Assembly: GCA_020634435.1 (NCBI GenBank)
Contig: JACKBS010000005.1
Span: forward strand, 372,001 to 436,000
Origin: Ardenticatenaceae bacterium
Lineage (GTDB): Bacteria; Chloroflexota; Anaerolineae; Promineifilales; Promineifilaceae
Direction of reading: 5' to 3'
Length of the DNA stretch: 64,000 nt
Shown: positions 43,161-50,725 of the stretch, piece after piece
Position numbering within the stretch: position 1 is the first letter of the stretch
How the letters are laid out: each line of letters begins with the position of its first letter
Made by a program: the position numbers and the translations under genes
Notes under the pieces: generated by a model
What the model was told of the DNA's origin: nothing
Seen by the model: the letters and a program-made list of their open reading frames with translations, nothing else
Database searches by the model: none

Positions 43161-43604
43161 ATGAAAACGAGACGTCGCGCCCGGCGCGTAACCCTGGAAA
43201 CGCTTTACGAATATGACATCGCCAACCACCCACCGGGTGAAGTTCTGGAGCGGCGGCTACAGGAAAACCCGATGGAAAAGACTGGCGTTGAATTTGCCTC
43301 TCGGCTAATTCAAGGTGTTATTCAGCACCAGGAAGAGATGGACACCCTCATCGCTAAGTACGCCCCCGAATGGCCGCTGGACCAAATGGCGGTGATTGAT
43401 CGCAACATCCTACGCATTGCCATTTTTGAATTCCTGATTGAAGCTGAAACCCCCGTAAAAGTTGCCATTAACGAAGCAGTTGAACTGGCCAAAACGTATG
43501 GCTCAGACAGCGCACCGCGCTTCATTAACGGCGTACTCGGCACATTAGCTGACCACATCCCTCAGCTGAAAGAACATTTTCTCCCCCTCCCCGTTCCCGA
43601 ATAA
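43161..43604 (+). CDS. nusB: Transcription antitermination factor NusB
   Basis: A 147-residue all-helical RNA-binding protein. The N-terminal 'RRRARRVTLETLYEYDI' and the C-terminal 'PVKVAINEAVELAKTYG' plus 'RFINGVLGTLA' are the family hallmarks. NusB with NusE promotes antitermination at rRNA operons. It follows the Asp23 gene by 33 bases, so they are cotranscribed. Confidence 0.94.
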   Translation: MKTRRRARRVTLETLYEYDIANHPPGEVLERRLQENPMEKTGVEFASRLIQGVIQHQEEMDTLIAKYAPEWPLDQMAVIDRNILRIAIFEFLIEAETPVKVAINEAVELAKTYGSDSAPRFINGVLGTLADHIPQLKEHFLPLPVPE

Positions 43605-43616
43605 TCCTCCTGATTC

Positions 43617-44084
43617 ATGGCCACCACTGTTTGTTACGATATCTATGGCAATGCGGTTCCGGTAGCCTCGGAAACGATCACTTTTCGCCCCGCTGTTTAC
43701 GGCATTTTCATCGAAAACAGCCAGATTCTGCTGCAAAAGCAGCCGCAGACCGGCTTATGGTACCCGCCGGGCAAAATCCTGGCGGCTAACGATACGCCTA
43801 CTCAGGTGGTGCGCCACTATTTTCGCCAGCTCACTGGCCTGACGCCTATCATCGGTTCGCTCCTGTACGTGGAAGACCAGTTTTTCATTGATGAGGAACG
43901 CCGGGCGTGGAAGTTATCGGCGCTGTATTATGGCTTGGAACGGCCGTTAACTGCCGCCACCGCCCTTACCGAATCTGAAGAAACGACTCAAACTGAATGG
44001 GTTCCCCTGACCAATCTCCAACGCGAACAGTTCCAATTTGGCTATGAAGCCGTCCAGGCTGGCAAACTCCAACAAAAACTGTAG
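43617..44084 (+). CDS. Nudix-fold protein with destroyed Nudix box
   Basis: A 155-residue protein with the layout of a Nudix hydrolase ('RPAVYGIFIENSQILLQKQ', 'GLWYPPGK'). The catalytic box Gx5Ex7REUxEExGU reads G-KILAA-N-DTPTQVV-R-H-Y-F-R-Q-L-T-G-L. All four key Glu positions are replaced (Asn, His, Arg, Gln), while the two Gly and the Arg remain. It is therefore unlikely to hydrolyse nucleotides and may be a ligand-binding or regulatory domain. It starts only 12 bases after nusB, hinting at cotranscription. Confidence 0.8.
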   Translation: MATTVCYDIYGNAVPVASETITFRPAVYGIFIENSQILLQKQPQTGLWYPPGKILAANDTPTQVVRHYFRQLTGLTPIIGSLLYVEDQFFIDEERRAWKLSALYYGLERPLTAATALTESEETTQTEWVPLTNLQREQFQFGYEAVQAGKLQQKL

Positions 44085-44133
44085 CATTTAGCCCAACAAA
44101 CCTTGGTAAACAAAAAATAGAGGAGAAGACAGG

Positions 44134-45102
44134 ATGATCAACGACCCTGTTTTAGTAAATGATTGGCATCCGGTAGCGACTGTTGCAGAATTGCAGGCCA
44201 AACAACTGATGAGTGCTCGGCTGCTGGATGAGGAGATCGTGCTGTGGTGGGCAAACGGCCGTTCCCTCGCCTGGCAAGACCTCTGCATTCATCGCGGCAC
44301 CAAACTGTCCTTGGGCCGCGTGGCGGAAAACCAACTGCACTGCCCCTACCACGGCTGGGTCTACGACGAATCCGGGCAGTGCATCCACATCCCCGCCCAT
44401 CCCGACCAGGTGCCGCCCGCCAAAGCCCGCGCCAAAACGTACCAAATCAAAGAGCAGTACGGCCTCGTCTGGGTATGTTTAGGCGAGCCAGCCCACGACA
44501 TCCCTGCCTTTGCCGAATGGGATGACGCCAGCTATCGTAAAATCATGAGCGGCCCGTACGATTACGCCGCCGCCGCACCCCGCGCCATCGAAAATTTCCT
44601 CGACGTGGCCCACTTCCCCTTTGTCCACGCCGGTTATCTGGGCGATCCGCAGCACTCCGAAATCAACGATTACGACGTGCACACCGGGCCAGACGGCATC
44701 GTTGCCGAGAACATTACCGTGTACCAGCCCAATCCCGACGGCACGGGTGAGGGTAAGAATGTGACCTATACGTATCGGGTGTTACGGCCGTTTACCGCCT
44801 ACTTCATCAAACATGGCACCAGCAACTCGTTTGCCGCCCTCTTCACCATTGCGCCCATTACTGAAACCGCCTGTCGCGCCTGGATGTGGATGGCCATGAA
44901 CTACGGCCACGACGTGCCCGGAGACGAAATCCGCGCCTTCCAGGATGAGGTGACAGGACAAGATGTGCCCATCGTGCAGTCACAGCGGCCCGAGCTGCTG
45001 CCGCTAGATTTGCAGGCCGAGTTGCATCTGCGCAGCGACCGCACGGCAATTGCCTACCGGCAATGGTTAAAAATTTTGGGACTCACGTTTGGGGTGGCGT
45101 AA
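44134..45102 (+). CDS. Rieske-type aromatic ring-hydroxylating oxygenase, alpha subunit-like
   Basis: A 322-residue non-heme iron oxygenase. The Rieske [2Fe-2S] motif is 'CIHRG' ... 'CPYHGW' (about 49-71). The mononuclear iron site is in 'ENFLDVAHFPFVHAG' (about 149-163), supplying two His. The C-terminal Asp ligand is not obvious to me. The sequence resembles vanillate demethylase/PaO-type monooxygenases acting without a beta subunit. The substrate is unknown and no reductase gene is adjacent. The ATG follows GGAGAAGACAGG. Confidence 0.85.
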   Translation: MINDPVLVNDWHPVATVAELQAKQLMSARLLDEEIVLWWANGRSLAWQDLCIHRGTKLSLGRVAENQLHCPYHGWVYDESGQCIHIPAHPDQVPPAKARAKTYQIKEQYGLVWVCLGEPAHDIPAFAEWDDASYRKIMSGPYDYAAAAPRAIENFLDVAHFPFVHAGYLGDPQHSEINDYDVHTGPDGIVAENITVYQPNPDGTGEGKNVTYTYRVLRPFTAYFIKHGTSNSFAALFTIAPITETACRAWMWMAMNYGHDVPGDEIRAFQDEVTGQDVPIVQSQRPELLPLDLQAELHLRSDRTAIAYRQWLKILGLTFGVA

Positions 45103-45110
45103 TTATGTCA

Positions 45111-45140
45111 TTGCCAATTCTTTGCCAAAAATGCTACAAT
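45111..45140 (+). promoter_or_regulatory. Promoter of the vapBC-type module
   Basis: TTGCCA (45111-45116) and TACAAT (45135-45140) are 18 bases apart. The -10 runs directly into the tandem operator at 45139-45162. Confidence 0.5.
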
Positions 45141-45162
45141 GTGTTCACAAATGTGTACACAA
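45139..45162 (+). promoter_or_regulatory. Tandem operator ATGTGTTCACAA / ATGTGTACACAA
   Basis: Two 12-base direct copies differ by one base. Each contains a TGTGT-ACACA palindrome, perfect in the second. The position at the transcription start and 22 bases before the antitoxin gene fits autorepression by the antitoxin-toxin complex. Confidence 0.6.
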
Positions 45163-45183
45163 AGGCGCGCTTAAGAGGTGAAT

Positions 45184-45447
45184 ATGATCAGTGTTGGCAT
45201 ACGTGAACTAAAACAACAAACTAGCAAACTGCTGCGGAGAGTTCGGGAGAACGGAGAAATTATCGAAATTACTTACCATGGTGAATCGATCGCCCGGCTG
45301 GTTCCTGTGGCACAGCCAGAGACTTCTGATGAAGATATTGCCGCTGTTTGGGCTGATTTGGACCAACTGACTGCCGAAATCAGCGCCAAATGGCCAGAAG
45401 GCGTTTCGGCTGTGGACGCCGTGAAAGACGTACGCCGAGAGTTATGA
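45184..45447 (+). CDS. Phd/YefM-type antitoxin
   Basis: An 87-residue antitoxin. 'SVGIRELKQQTSKLLRRVRENGEII' and 'ITYHGESIARLVPV' form the DNA-binding Phd/YefM fold, followed by a flexible toxin-neutralising tail. The ATG at 45184 lies behind AGAGGTGAAT; an in-frame GTG at 45178 overlaps that site. Its stop overlaps the toxin start (ATGA at 45444-45447), so the pair is translationally coupled. Confidence 0.87.
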   Translation: MISVGIRELKQQTSKLLRRVRENGEIIEITYHGESIARLVPVAQPETSDEDIAAVWADLDQLTAEISAKWPEGVSAVDAVKDVRREL

Positions 45448-45851
45448 TTGTTACCGACGCCAGCGTCTGGGTTAGCCATTTAATTGCCCAGGAAATCCAT
45501 CATGCAGCCAGCCGAGACTGGTTAATGGCCGTTGTCCGCAGCGGCACCCTCATTGCTGCACCGGCACTTTTACTCGCAGAAGTCGGTGGGGCGATTGCTC
45601 GCCGCACAGGGGATGCTAAGTTGGGGCATCAGGCAGTGAACCACATTTTGTCTACGCCCAACCTGCGACTGGTTTATACCGATGCCGAATTAGGCAACCT
45701 GGCAGCAAAATTGGCCGTCGAACAAAAATTGCGCGGGGCAGATGCTTTGTACACGGCCGTTGCCCTTCGCTTAAAAATACCCCTGGTCAGCTGGGATCAA
45801 GAACAGATCGACCGCGCCGCCGCCGTTGTTACTGCTTACCAACCCGATTAA
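45444..45851 (+). CDS. vapC: PIN-domain ribonuclease toxin (VapC-type)
   Basis: A 135-residue PIN-domain RNase. The acidic active site is visible: Asp in 'IVTDASVWV', Glu in 'LLLAEVGGAI', Asp in 'GADALYTAVA' and Asp in 'LVSWDQEQ'. The family cleaves RNA, often initiator tRNA or rRNA, when freed from its antitoxin. The start is the ATG inside the antitoxin stop; a longer open frame beginning at 45390 is a shadow of the antitoxin gene. Confidence 0.9.
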   Translation: MIVTDASVWVSHLIAQEIHHAASRDWLMAVVRSGTLIAAPALLLAEVGGAIARRTGDAKLGHQAVNHILSTPNLRLVYTDAELGNLAAKLAVEQKLRGADALYTAVALRLKIPLVSWDQEQIDRAAAVVTAYQPD

Positions 45852-45858
45852 ATTTGTC

Positions 45859-45887
45859 TTGACACACCTGTAACCCGGTGCTATTAT
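45859..45887 (+). promoter_or_regulatory. Strong promoter of the pheS-pheT attenuator region
   Basis: TTGACA (45859-45864) and TATTAT (45882-45887) are separated by exactly 17 bases. The predicted start of transcription is near 45894, only about three bases before the leader-peptide ATG. Confidence 0.85.
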
Positions 45888-45896
45888 GCGCCCACG

Positions 45897-45977
45897 ATGA
45901 ACCAACAGCGATTTTTTAGCTTCTTCTTTTTTAACACCATCCGCGCCGCGTTTGCGCCGGAGGTTCGTTCTGCCTGA
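45897..45977 (+). CDS. Phenylalanine-rich leader peptide of the pheST attenuator
   Basis: A 26-codon frame from ATG 45897 to TGA 45975-45977, read as MNQQRFFSFFFFNTIRAAFA then PEVRSA. Seven of 26 codons are Phe, six of them in a seven-codon block (codons 6-12, 45912-45932). It lies between a consensus promoter and an intrinsic terminator upstream of the Phe-tRNA synthetase genes, like the E. coli pheM leader. No ribosome binding site precedes it, and the predicted transcript starts about three bases upstream, so translation would be leaderless. Stalling at Phe codons should decide between terminator and antiterminator. It is too short for routine gene calls. Confidence 0.85.
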   Translation: MNQQRFFSFFFFNTIRAAFAPEVRSA

Positions 45978-46040
45978 GAAGAAGCAGCGCTAAAAAACGA
46001 ACATCCTCTGAAAGACGCGGCCAACACCGCGTCTTTTTTT
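45946..46040 (+). promoter_or_regulatory. Attenuator: antiterminator and pause-stem candidates
   Basis: CCGCGTTT (45946-45953), just downstream of the Phe codons, can pair with AGACGCGG in the 5' arm of the terminator over eight bases including one G-U. That would block termination when the ribosome stalls. A competing stem can form between GAGGTTCGTT (about 45959-45969) and AACGAACATCCTC (about 45997-46009), with an inner CTGC/GCAG hairpin. The geometry suits a Phe-tRNA-responsive transcription attenuator. Confidence 0.7.
46011..46040 (+). terminator. Attenuator terminator before pheS
   Basis: AAAGACGCGG (46011-46020) pairs perfectly with CCGCGTCTTT (46027-46036) around loop CCAACA, followed by more T. 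It is a strong intrinsic terminator about 130 bases before pheS. Confidence 0.9.
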
Positions 46041-46085
46041 GTTTGTTTAGCCAAGAACCGTTAAACTTTTCGTTTGGAATTATTG

Positions 46086-46145
46086 GCCACAGAGGACACA
46101 GAGGTTTTAGAGGATTTTCTCTTATTTCTCTGTGCCCTCTGTGGC
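46086..46145. repeat. 9-base-iterated intergenic palindrome (CACAGAGGA type)
   Basis: GCCACAGAGGACACAGAG (46086-46103) and CTCTGTGCCCTCTGTGGC (46128-46145) pair over 17 of 18 bases. The left half iterates CACAGAGGA, CACAGAGGT, TTTAGAGGA. It lies between the attenuator and pheS. Confidence 0.7.
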
Positions 46146-46169
46146 AAAAAAACATTTAGGAAGTTAAAT

Positions 46170-47197
46170 ATGCTAGACCAACTGGAATCATTGTATGAAG
46201 CATCGCTGGCCAAGCTGGGCGAGGCGGACAGTACGGCCGTTCTCGAAACCTGGTACCGCGACACCCTGGGCAAAAAAGGGGGCATCTACCTGCTCACCCG
46301 CCAGGTCGGCCAGCTTAGCGCCGACGAACGGCCGATTTTCGGTAAGCGGATCAACGTCGTCAAAAATGAGCTGGAAGCGGCCTACGAAGCGCGGCTGGCC
46401 GAGCTAAAAGCGACCGAACTGGCCGACAAGATCGCCAGCTCCGCCATTGACGTGACCTTGCCCGGACGGCCGTTAACCAGCGGCGGTCTGCACGTTATCA
46501 CCCAAACCTTGCGTGACATTTACCGCATCTTCGGCGACATGGGCTTCCAAATCTACCGCACGCCCGATGTAGAAACCGACGCCTACAACTTCGAGCTGCT
46601 CAACTTCCCGCCCCACCACCCGGCGCGGGAAATGCAAGACAGCTTCTACACCGAAAACCCGGATGTGATTTTGCGCACGCACACCAGCGCCGGGCAAATC
46701 CGGGCCATGCGTGAATATTATCCCGAACCGGTGCGCGTCATCCTGCCCGGCATGTGCTACCGTAACGAGCAAATCACCACCCCGCAGCAGCATCCAGTTC
46801 ACTCAGGTGGAAGGGCTTGCCGTCGGCACCAACATCACCTTTGCCGACCTCAAAGGCACGCTCACCGAGTTTGCCCGCCGCCTGTTCGGGGCCAACCGCG
46901 AGACGCGCTTCCGGGCCAGCTACTTTCCCTTCACCGAACCCAGCGCGGAGATGGACGTTACCTGCTTTTTGTGCGAGAGTCAAGGGGTGCCAGGTGTGCA
47001 AATACACCGGCTGGCTGGAGATTTTAGGCAGCGGCATGGTGCATCCCAACGTGCTGCGCAACGGCGGTTACGATCCCGAGGTGTACACCGGCTTTGCCTT
47101 CGGCATGGGGCCAGAGCGCATCGCTATGCTCCGCTACGGCATTGATGACATTCGCCAATTCTGGAATAATGATTTGCGGTTCCTAAAACAATTCTAA
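46170..47197 (+). pseudogene. pheS: Phenylalanine-tRNA ligase alpha subunit, reading frame interrupted twice
   Basis: The gene begins at ATG 46170 behind AGGAAG and encodes a normal PheS up to 'CYRNEQITT'. The frame is then lost at the C-run 46780-46783. Dropping one C restores 'RSSIQFTQVEGLAVG'. A second break is at the G-run 46984-46987; dropping one G restores 'ESQGCQVCKYTGW' and the correct end 'NNDLRFLKQF'. With both corrected the protein is about 341 residues and contains all class II motifs, including 'GFAFGMGPERIAM'. PheS is essential and pheT is intact, so sequencing or assembly error in homopolymers is more likely than true decay. Confidence 0.88.
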
Positions 47198-47206
47198 TTA
47201 CCAACT

Positions 47207-47265
47207 AGACCCTAAGGGTTTTGTCCGTAAAGGGCTGGCTAGCAAAAGCCAAACCCTTAGGGTCT
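47207..47265. repeat. 15-base inverted repeat AGACCCTAAGGGTTT
   Basis: AGACCCTAAGGGTTT (47207-47221) and AAACCCTTAGGGTCT (47251-47265) are perfect inverted copies 29 bases apart. Each arm itself contains the near-palindrome CCCTAAGGG. It lies between pheS and pheT; such elements occur as extragenic repeats in several phyla (from memory). Confidence 0.7.
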
Positions 47266-47295
47266 GCTCAAACGCAATTTTTCTGGAGTTTTTCC

Positions 47296-49833
47296 ATGCT
47301 TGTACCACTCTCATGGCTTAAAGATTTTGTCACCATAGATAAACCGGTCGAGCAGGTTGACCGCCTGCTGACTAACGCCGGTTTGGAAGTAAAAACCATC
47401 GACTACATCGGCATCCCCGGCGCGGCGCTGGAATGGGACCGCGAGCTGGTGCTGTTGGCTCACCTGCTCAAAGTAGAGCAGCATCCCAATGCCGATAAGC
47501 TGGTTTTGGCGACAGTGGATTATGGCAACGGCCGTTCCAAAACCGTCGTCACCGGCGCGCCAAACTTGTTCGATTATCGCGGCCAGGGCGACATCAGCGG
47601 CTTGCAGATTTTCTCGCCCATCGCGCTTGAAGGCTCTGTTTTGTACGACGGCCACAAAGACGGCCGTGTTACCGCCAAGCTCAAAGGGCGCGAACTGCGC
47701 GGCATCTACAACGACGCCATGCTCTGCTCCGAAAAAGAGCTGGGCATCAGCGAAGAGCACGAAGGCATCATCCTCATCAAAAAAGGGCCGACTTCACCCG
47801 ATTACCAGCCAGGTACGCCGCTGCAAGACGTACTCGGCGATGCCGTGCTGGAGATCGACATCATCCCCAACATCGCTCGCTGCGCCTCGATGGTCGGCGT
47901 GGCTCGTGAGTATGCCGCCCTCACCAACCAGCCCATCCGCTACCCGGATTACTCGGTGACGATGGACGGGCCGAAGGCAGACGGCCGTATCCAACTTACC
48001 ACCGAAAATCCCGAACTCAACCCCCGCTTCGTTGGTTACATCATCGAAGGCGTGCAGCAAACCGCCAGCCCGTACTGGATGCAGCATCGCCTGCGCCTGG
48101 CCGGGCAGCGCCCCATCAACGTCGTCGTAGACATTTCTAACTACGTCATGCTGGAAATGGGCCAGCCCAACCACACCTTCGACTACGATTTCCTGCGCCG
48201 CCGCGCCGATGAGTACAATCCCGGCGGCCCCATCCAGATCAACACCCGCCTGCCCCACGACGGCGAAACGCTCACCACCCTGGACGGCACCAGCCACAAA
48301 CTGGAACCATACAGCATTTTGGTGACTGACCCGCTGGGCAACCTCAGCCTCGGTGGCGTGATGGGTGGTCTGGACAGTGAAATCCGGCCAGATACGCAAA
48401 ACGTCTTCCTGGAAGCCGCGGCCTGGAACTTCATCAACATTCGCCGCACCAGCACCAAGCTGGGCATCCACACCGATGCCGCGTTCCGTTTTAGCCGCGG
48501 CGTGCATCCCAGCCAGGCATTGCTGGGTGCCAACCGCGCCGCCAACCTGCTCAATAAACTCGCCGGCGGCACCGTCGCCAACGGCATCATCGACTACTAC
48601 CCCAATCCGCCGGAACCGGTCACAGTGACGCTCAAGCTGGATTACGCGCGCCGCCTCAGCGGCCTGGATTTAAGCGGTGCCGAGATGGCCAAACTGCTGG
48701 GACGCCTCGAATTCGAGGCCGAGGTGCATGACGATCATCTCGTCGTCACCGCACCGGATCACCGCATGGACATTGAGGGGCCGCACGATTTGGTCGAAGA
48801 AATCTGCCGCATGTACGGTTACGACAACATCCCCTCCACCGTGCTGTCCGATGTACTACCGCCGCAGCGGGGCAATCCGAAGCTGGAGCAGGAAGAGCGC
48901 ATCAAGGACACGCTGGTGCAGGCTGGCTTGCAAGAGCTCATCACTTTCCGCCTCACCTCTAAGGCGCAGGAAGCGAAGTTGATGCCGAAGAACCATGCGG
49001 CGGGACCCGATGTACGGCCGTATGTCACCCTTACCAACCCCCTCTCCGCCGAACGGGCCGAGATGCGCCACAGCCTGCTTGCCTCCGTGGTGGAGATTGC
49101 CGCCAACAACAGCCGCTTCCAAGATCGCCTGGCCATGTTCGAGATCGGCCCCATCTTCATTGCCGATGAGGACGAGGTTTTGCCCACCGAGCAAACCCGC
49201 CTTTCCATTGTGATGAGCGGGCAGCGCACCGTGCTGGGCTGGCAACCTGGGGACGCAGGCACCTACGATTTCTACGATTTGAAGGGCGTGCTGCAAGCGC
49301 TGTTCAACGAGCTGCATCTAGACATCACCTTTGAACCGGTGGAGCATCCCAGCTATCGGCCAGGGCGCACCGCCCGCCTGCTGTTGGGCGAAAACCAGGT
49401 GGGCGTGATGGGTGAGCTGCATCCGCTGGTCGCGGAGCAGTTCGACGTGCAGCTAGAGGATGACGATCAGCCCGTTCTCGCCGCCGACATCGATTTGGAT
49501 GCGCTCATTGGCCAGATTCCATCCCACTATCCTTATGATCCCATCTCGCCGTACCCGGCCGTGCATGAGGATATTGCGGTGGTCGTGGACAAAGGCGTCG
49601 CTTCTCAGGAAGTTGAAGAGGTCATCCGCAAATCAGGTGGCTTCTTGCTTAAAGATGTTGAGCTGTTTGACCTGTTCGAAGGTGAACAAATTGGCGCAGG
49701 CAAGAAAAGCCTCGCTTACCATCTTACCTTCCAGGCACCAGACAAAACGCTCACTGACAAAGTGGTGCAGAAGAACCGCAAGAAGATCATTGGTCAGTTA
49801 AAACACAGGCTAAACGCCCAATTACGCGAGTAA
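47296..49833 (+). CDS. pheT: Phenylalanine-tRNA ligase beta subunit
   Basis: An 845-residue subunit that partners PheS in the (alpha-beta)2 enzyme charging tRNA-Phe. It begins 'MLVPLSWLKDFV', followed by an EMAP-like tRNA-binding domain (about 40-160). The B3/B4 editing region comes next, then the B5 domain ('LDLSGAEMAKLLGRLEFEAE') and a C-terminal anticodon-binding FDX-ACB domain ('YPAVHEDIAVVVDKGV'). The start is ATG 47296 after GGAG; the longer open frame upstream runs through the inverted repeat. A strong terminator follows. Expression should be set by the phenylalanine attenuator before pheS. Confidence 0.95.
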   Translation: MLVPLSWLKDFVTIDKPVEQVDRLLTNAGLEVKTIDYIGIPGAALEWDRELVLLAHLLKVEQHPNADKLVLATVDYGNGRSKTVVTGAPNLFDYRGQGDISGLQIFSPIALEGSVLYDGHKDGRVTAKLKGRELRGIYNDAMLCSEKELGISEEHEGIILIKKGPTSPDYQPGTPLQDVLGDAVLEIDIIPNIARCASMVGVAREYAALTNQPIRYPDYSVTMDGPKADGRIQLTTENPELNPRFVGYIIEGVQQTASPYWMQHRLRLAGQRPINVVVDISNYVMLEMGQPNHTFDYDFLRRRADEYNPGGPIQINTRLPHDGETLTTLDGTSHKLEPYSILVTDPLGNLSLGGVMGGLDSEIRPDTQNVFLEAAAWNFINIRRTSTKLGIHTDAAFRFSRGVHPSQALLGANRAANLLNKLAGGTVANGIIDYYPNPPEPVTVTLKLDYARRLSGLDLSGAEMAKLLGRLEFEAEVHDDHLVVTAPDHRMDIEGPHDLVEEICRMYGYDNIPSTVLSDVLPPQRGNPKLEQEERIKDTLVQAGLQELITFRLTSKAQEAKLMPKNHAAGPDVRPYVTLTNPLSAERAEMRHSLLASVVEIAANNSRFQDRLAMFEIGPIFIADEDEVLPTEQTRLSIVMSGQRTVLGWQPGDAGTYDFYDLKGVLQALFNELHLDITFEPVEHPSYRPGRTARLLLGENQVGVMGELHPLVAEQFDVQLEDDDQPVLAADIDLDALIGQIPSHYPYDPISPYPAVHEDIAVVVDKGVASQEVEEVIRKSGGFLLKDVELFDLFEGEQIGAGKKSLAYHLTFQAPDKTLTDKVVQKNRKKIIGQLKHRLNAQLRE

Positions 49834-49838
49834 CCGCA

Positions 49839-49874
49839 AGAGCCAGATGGCAGCACAGCCATCTGGCTCTTTTT
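49839..49874 (+). terminator. Intrinsic terminator after pheT
   Basis: AGAGCCAGATGGC (49839-49851) pairs perfectly with GCCATCTGGCTCT (49858-49870) around AGCACA, followed by TTTTT. It is a textbook terminator. Confidence 0.93.
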
Positions 49875-49958
49875 GATCCCCCACCAGAGGCCATTTAGGC
49901 CAAAAGCAAAAGCGTTCTCTTGTATACGAAATAACCAAAATTTCATGCCAAAAACTGG

Positions 49959-49987
49959 TTGACATGCCCAAAATTCGGTGATATAGT
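49959..49987 (+). promoter_or_regulatory. Promoter of the MarR-family gene
   Basis: TTGACA (49959-49964) and TATAGT (49982-49987) are separated by 17 bases. The operator dyads begin inside the -10 box. Confidence 0.8.
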
Positions 49988-50013
49988 TGACGCATCAACT
50001 ATTGAGCTATCAA
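49985..50013 (+). promoter_or_regulatory. Tandem dyads TTGA-N4-TCAA (MarR operator candidate)
   Basis: Dyad 1 is TTGA-CGCA-TCAA (49987-49998), extended to AGTTGA/TCAACT. Dyad 2 is TTGA-GCTA-TCAA (50002-50013), 15 bases further on. Both overlap or follow the -10 box, so a bound dimer would block transcription. Confidence 0.6.
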
Positions 50014-50064
50014 CTAAATTATTTTTACCAACGCTCAATTCCCAACAGACCAAAATTAGACAGC

Positions 50065-50538
50065 ATGAGCGATCGAGAAACGCTTTATAACCTTCTAAAA
50101 CAAACTTTTATTCTTCTTGACGATGGCGATCGTCGTTTGTTTTGTCATTACGATCTCAGCCCCACCCGATACTATGCCTTACTTCATATCATGGAAAAGC
50201 CTGGCTTATCCTCTAGTGAGTTAAGCGAACGGCTGCTGTGCGATAAAAGCAACGTAACGCGCATTGTGAAGGGGTTGGAAAACACCGATCATATCATCCG
50301 CAAGCCGCATGAAACAGACGGCCGTACCCTCCGCCTCTACCTCACCGAAAAAGGCCAGTCAGTCTGCACAGAAATTAGCGCCGAGCACGAAAAATACAAC
50401 GAGCTGCGGCTAAGCTGCATCAATGAAATCTCTCAAGGAAATCTCCTGGAAAACCTCTCGTTATTAAATGAATCATTACAAGAAGAGCTTTCCCATCCAT
50501 TAATACCAGTAAATGGCAATAAAGCTGACGGTGCCTGA
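50065..50538 (+). CDS. MarR-family transcriptional regulator
   Basis: A 157-residue winged-helix regulator. 'LSPTRYYALLHIMEKPGLSSSELSE' and 'CDKSNVTRIVKGLE' are the helix-turn-helix, and 'HETDGRTLRLYLTEKGQ' the wing with the conserved D-R. The ATG at 50065 starts a protein of normal MarR length; an in-frame TTG at 49987 lies in the promoter and is rejected. It lies upstream of, and in the same direction as, the alpha-glucan uptake genes and may control them as well as itself. Confidence 0.87.
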   Translation: MSDRETLYNLLKQTFILLDDGDRRLFCHYDLSPTRYYALLHIMEKPGLSSSELSERLLCDKSNVTRIVKGLENTDHIIRKPHETDGRTLRLYLTEKGQSVCTEISAEHEKYNELRLSCINEISQGNLLENLSLLNESLQEELSHPLIPVNGNKADGA

Positions 50539-50725
50539 GCGTAGAATCTTTTCACTTACCACAAATCCTCAGGCAATATGACCATCAGCCTCACCGTTTT
50601 TAACAAAGATAAAAATAATCGGTAAATCTGCTCCATAGGCAAGGAGGTGGTGCATTCTCAGATTAATCAAGCAACACAACTTCAAAAATAATACTTTTCA
50701 ACAATAAATTTAATTGAGGAGAGAG

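Noticed and set aside
45946..46040. T-box riboswitch before pheS
   Set aside because: No T-box sequence (such as TGGNACCGCG) or long stem I is present; the Phe-rich open frame explains the region better.
46074..47145. Three overlapping plus-strand frames treated as separate genes
   Set aside because: They are consecutive pieces of one pheS interrupted by two one-base shifts; the protein similarity passes from frame to frame in order.
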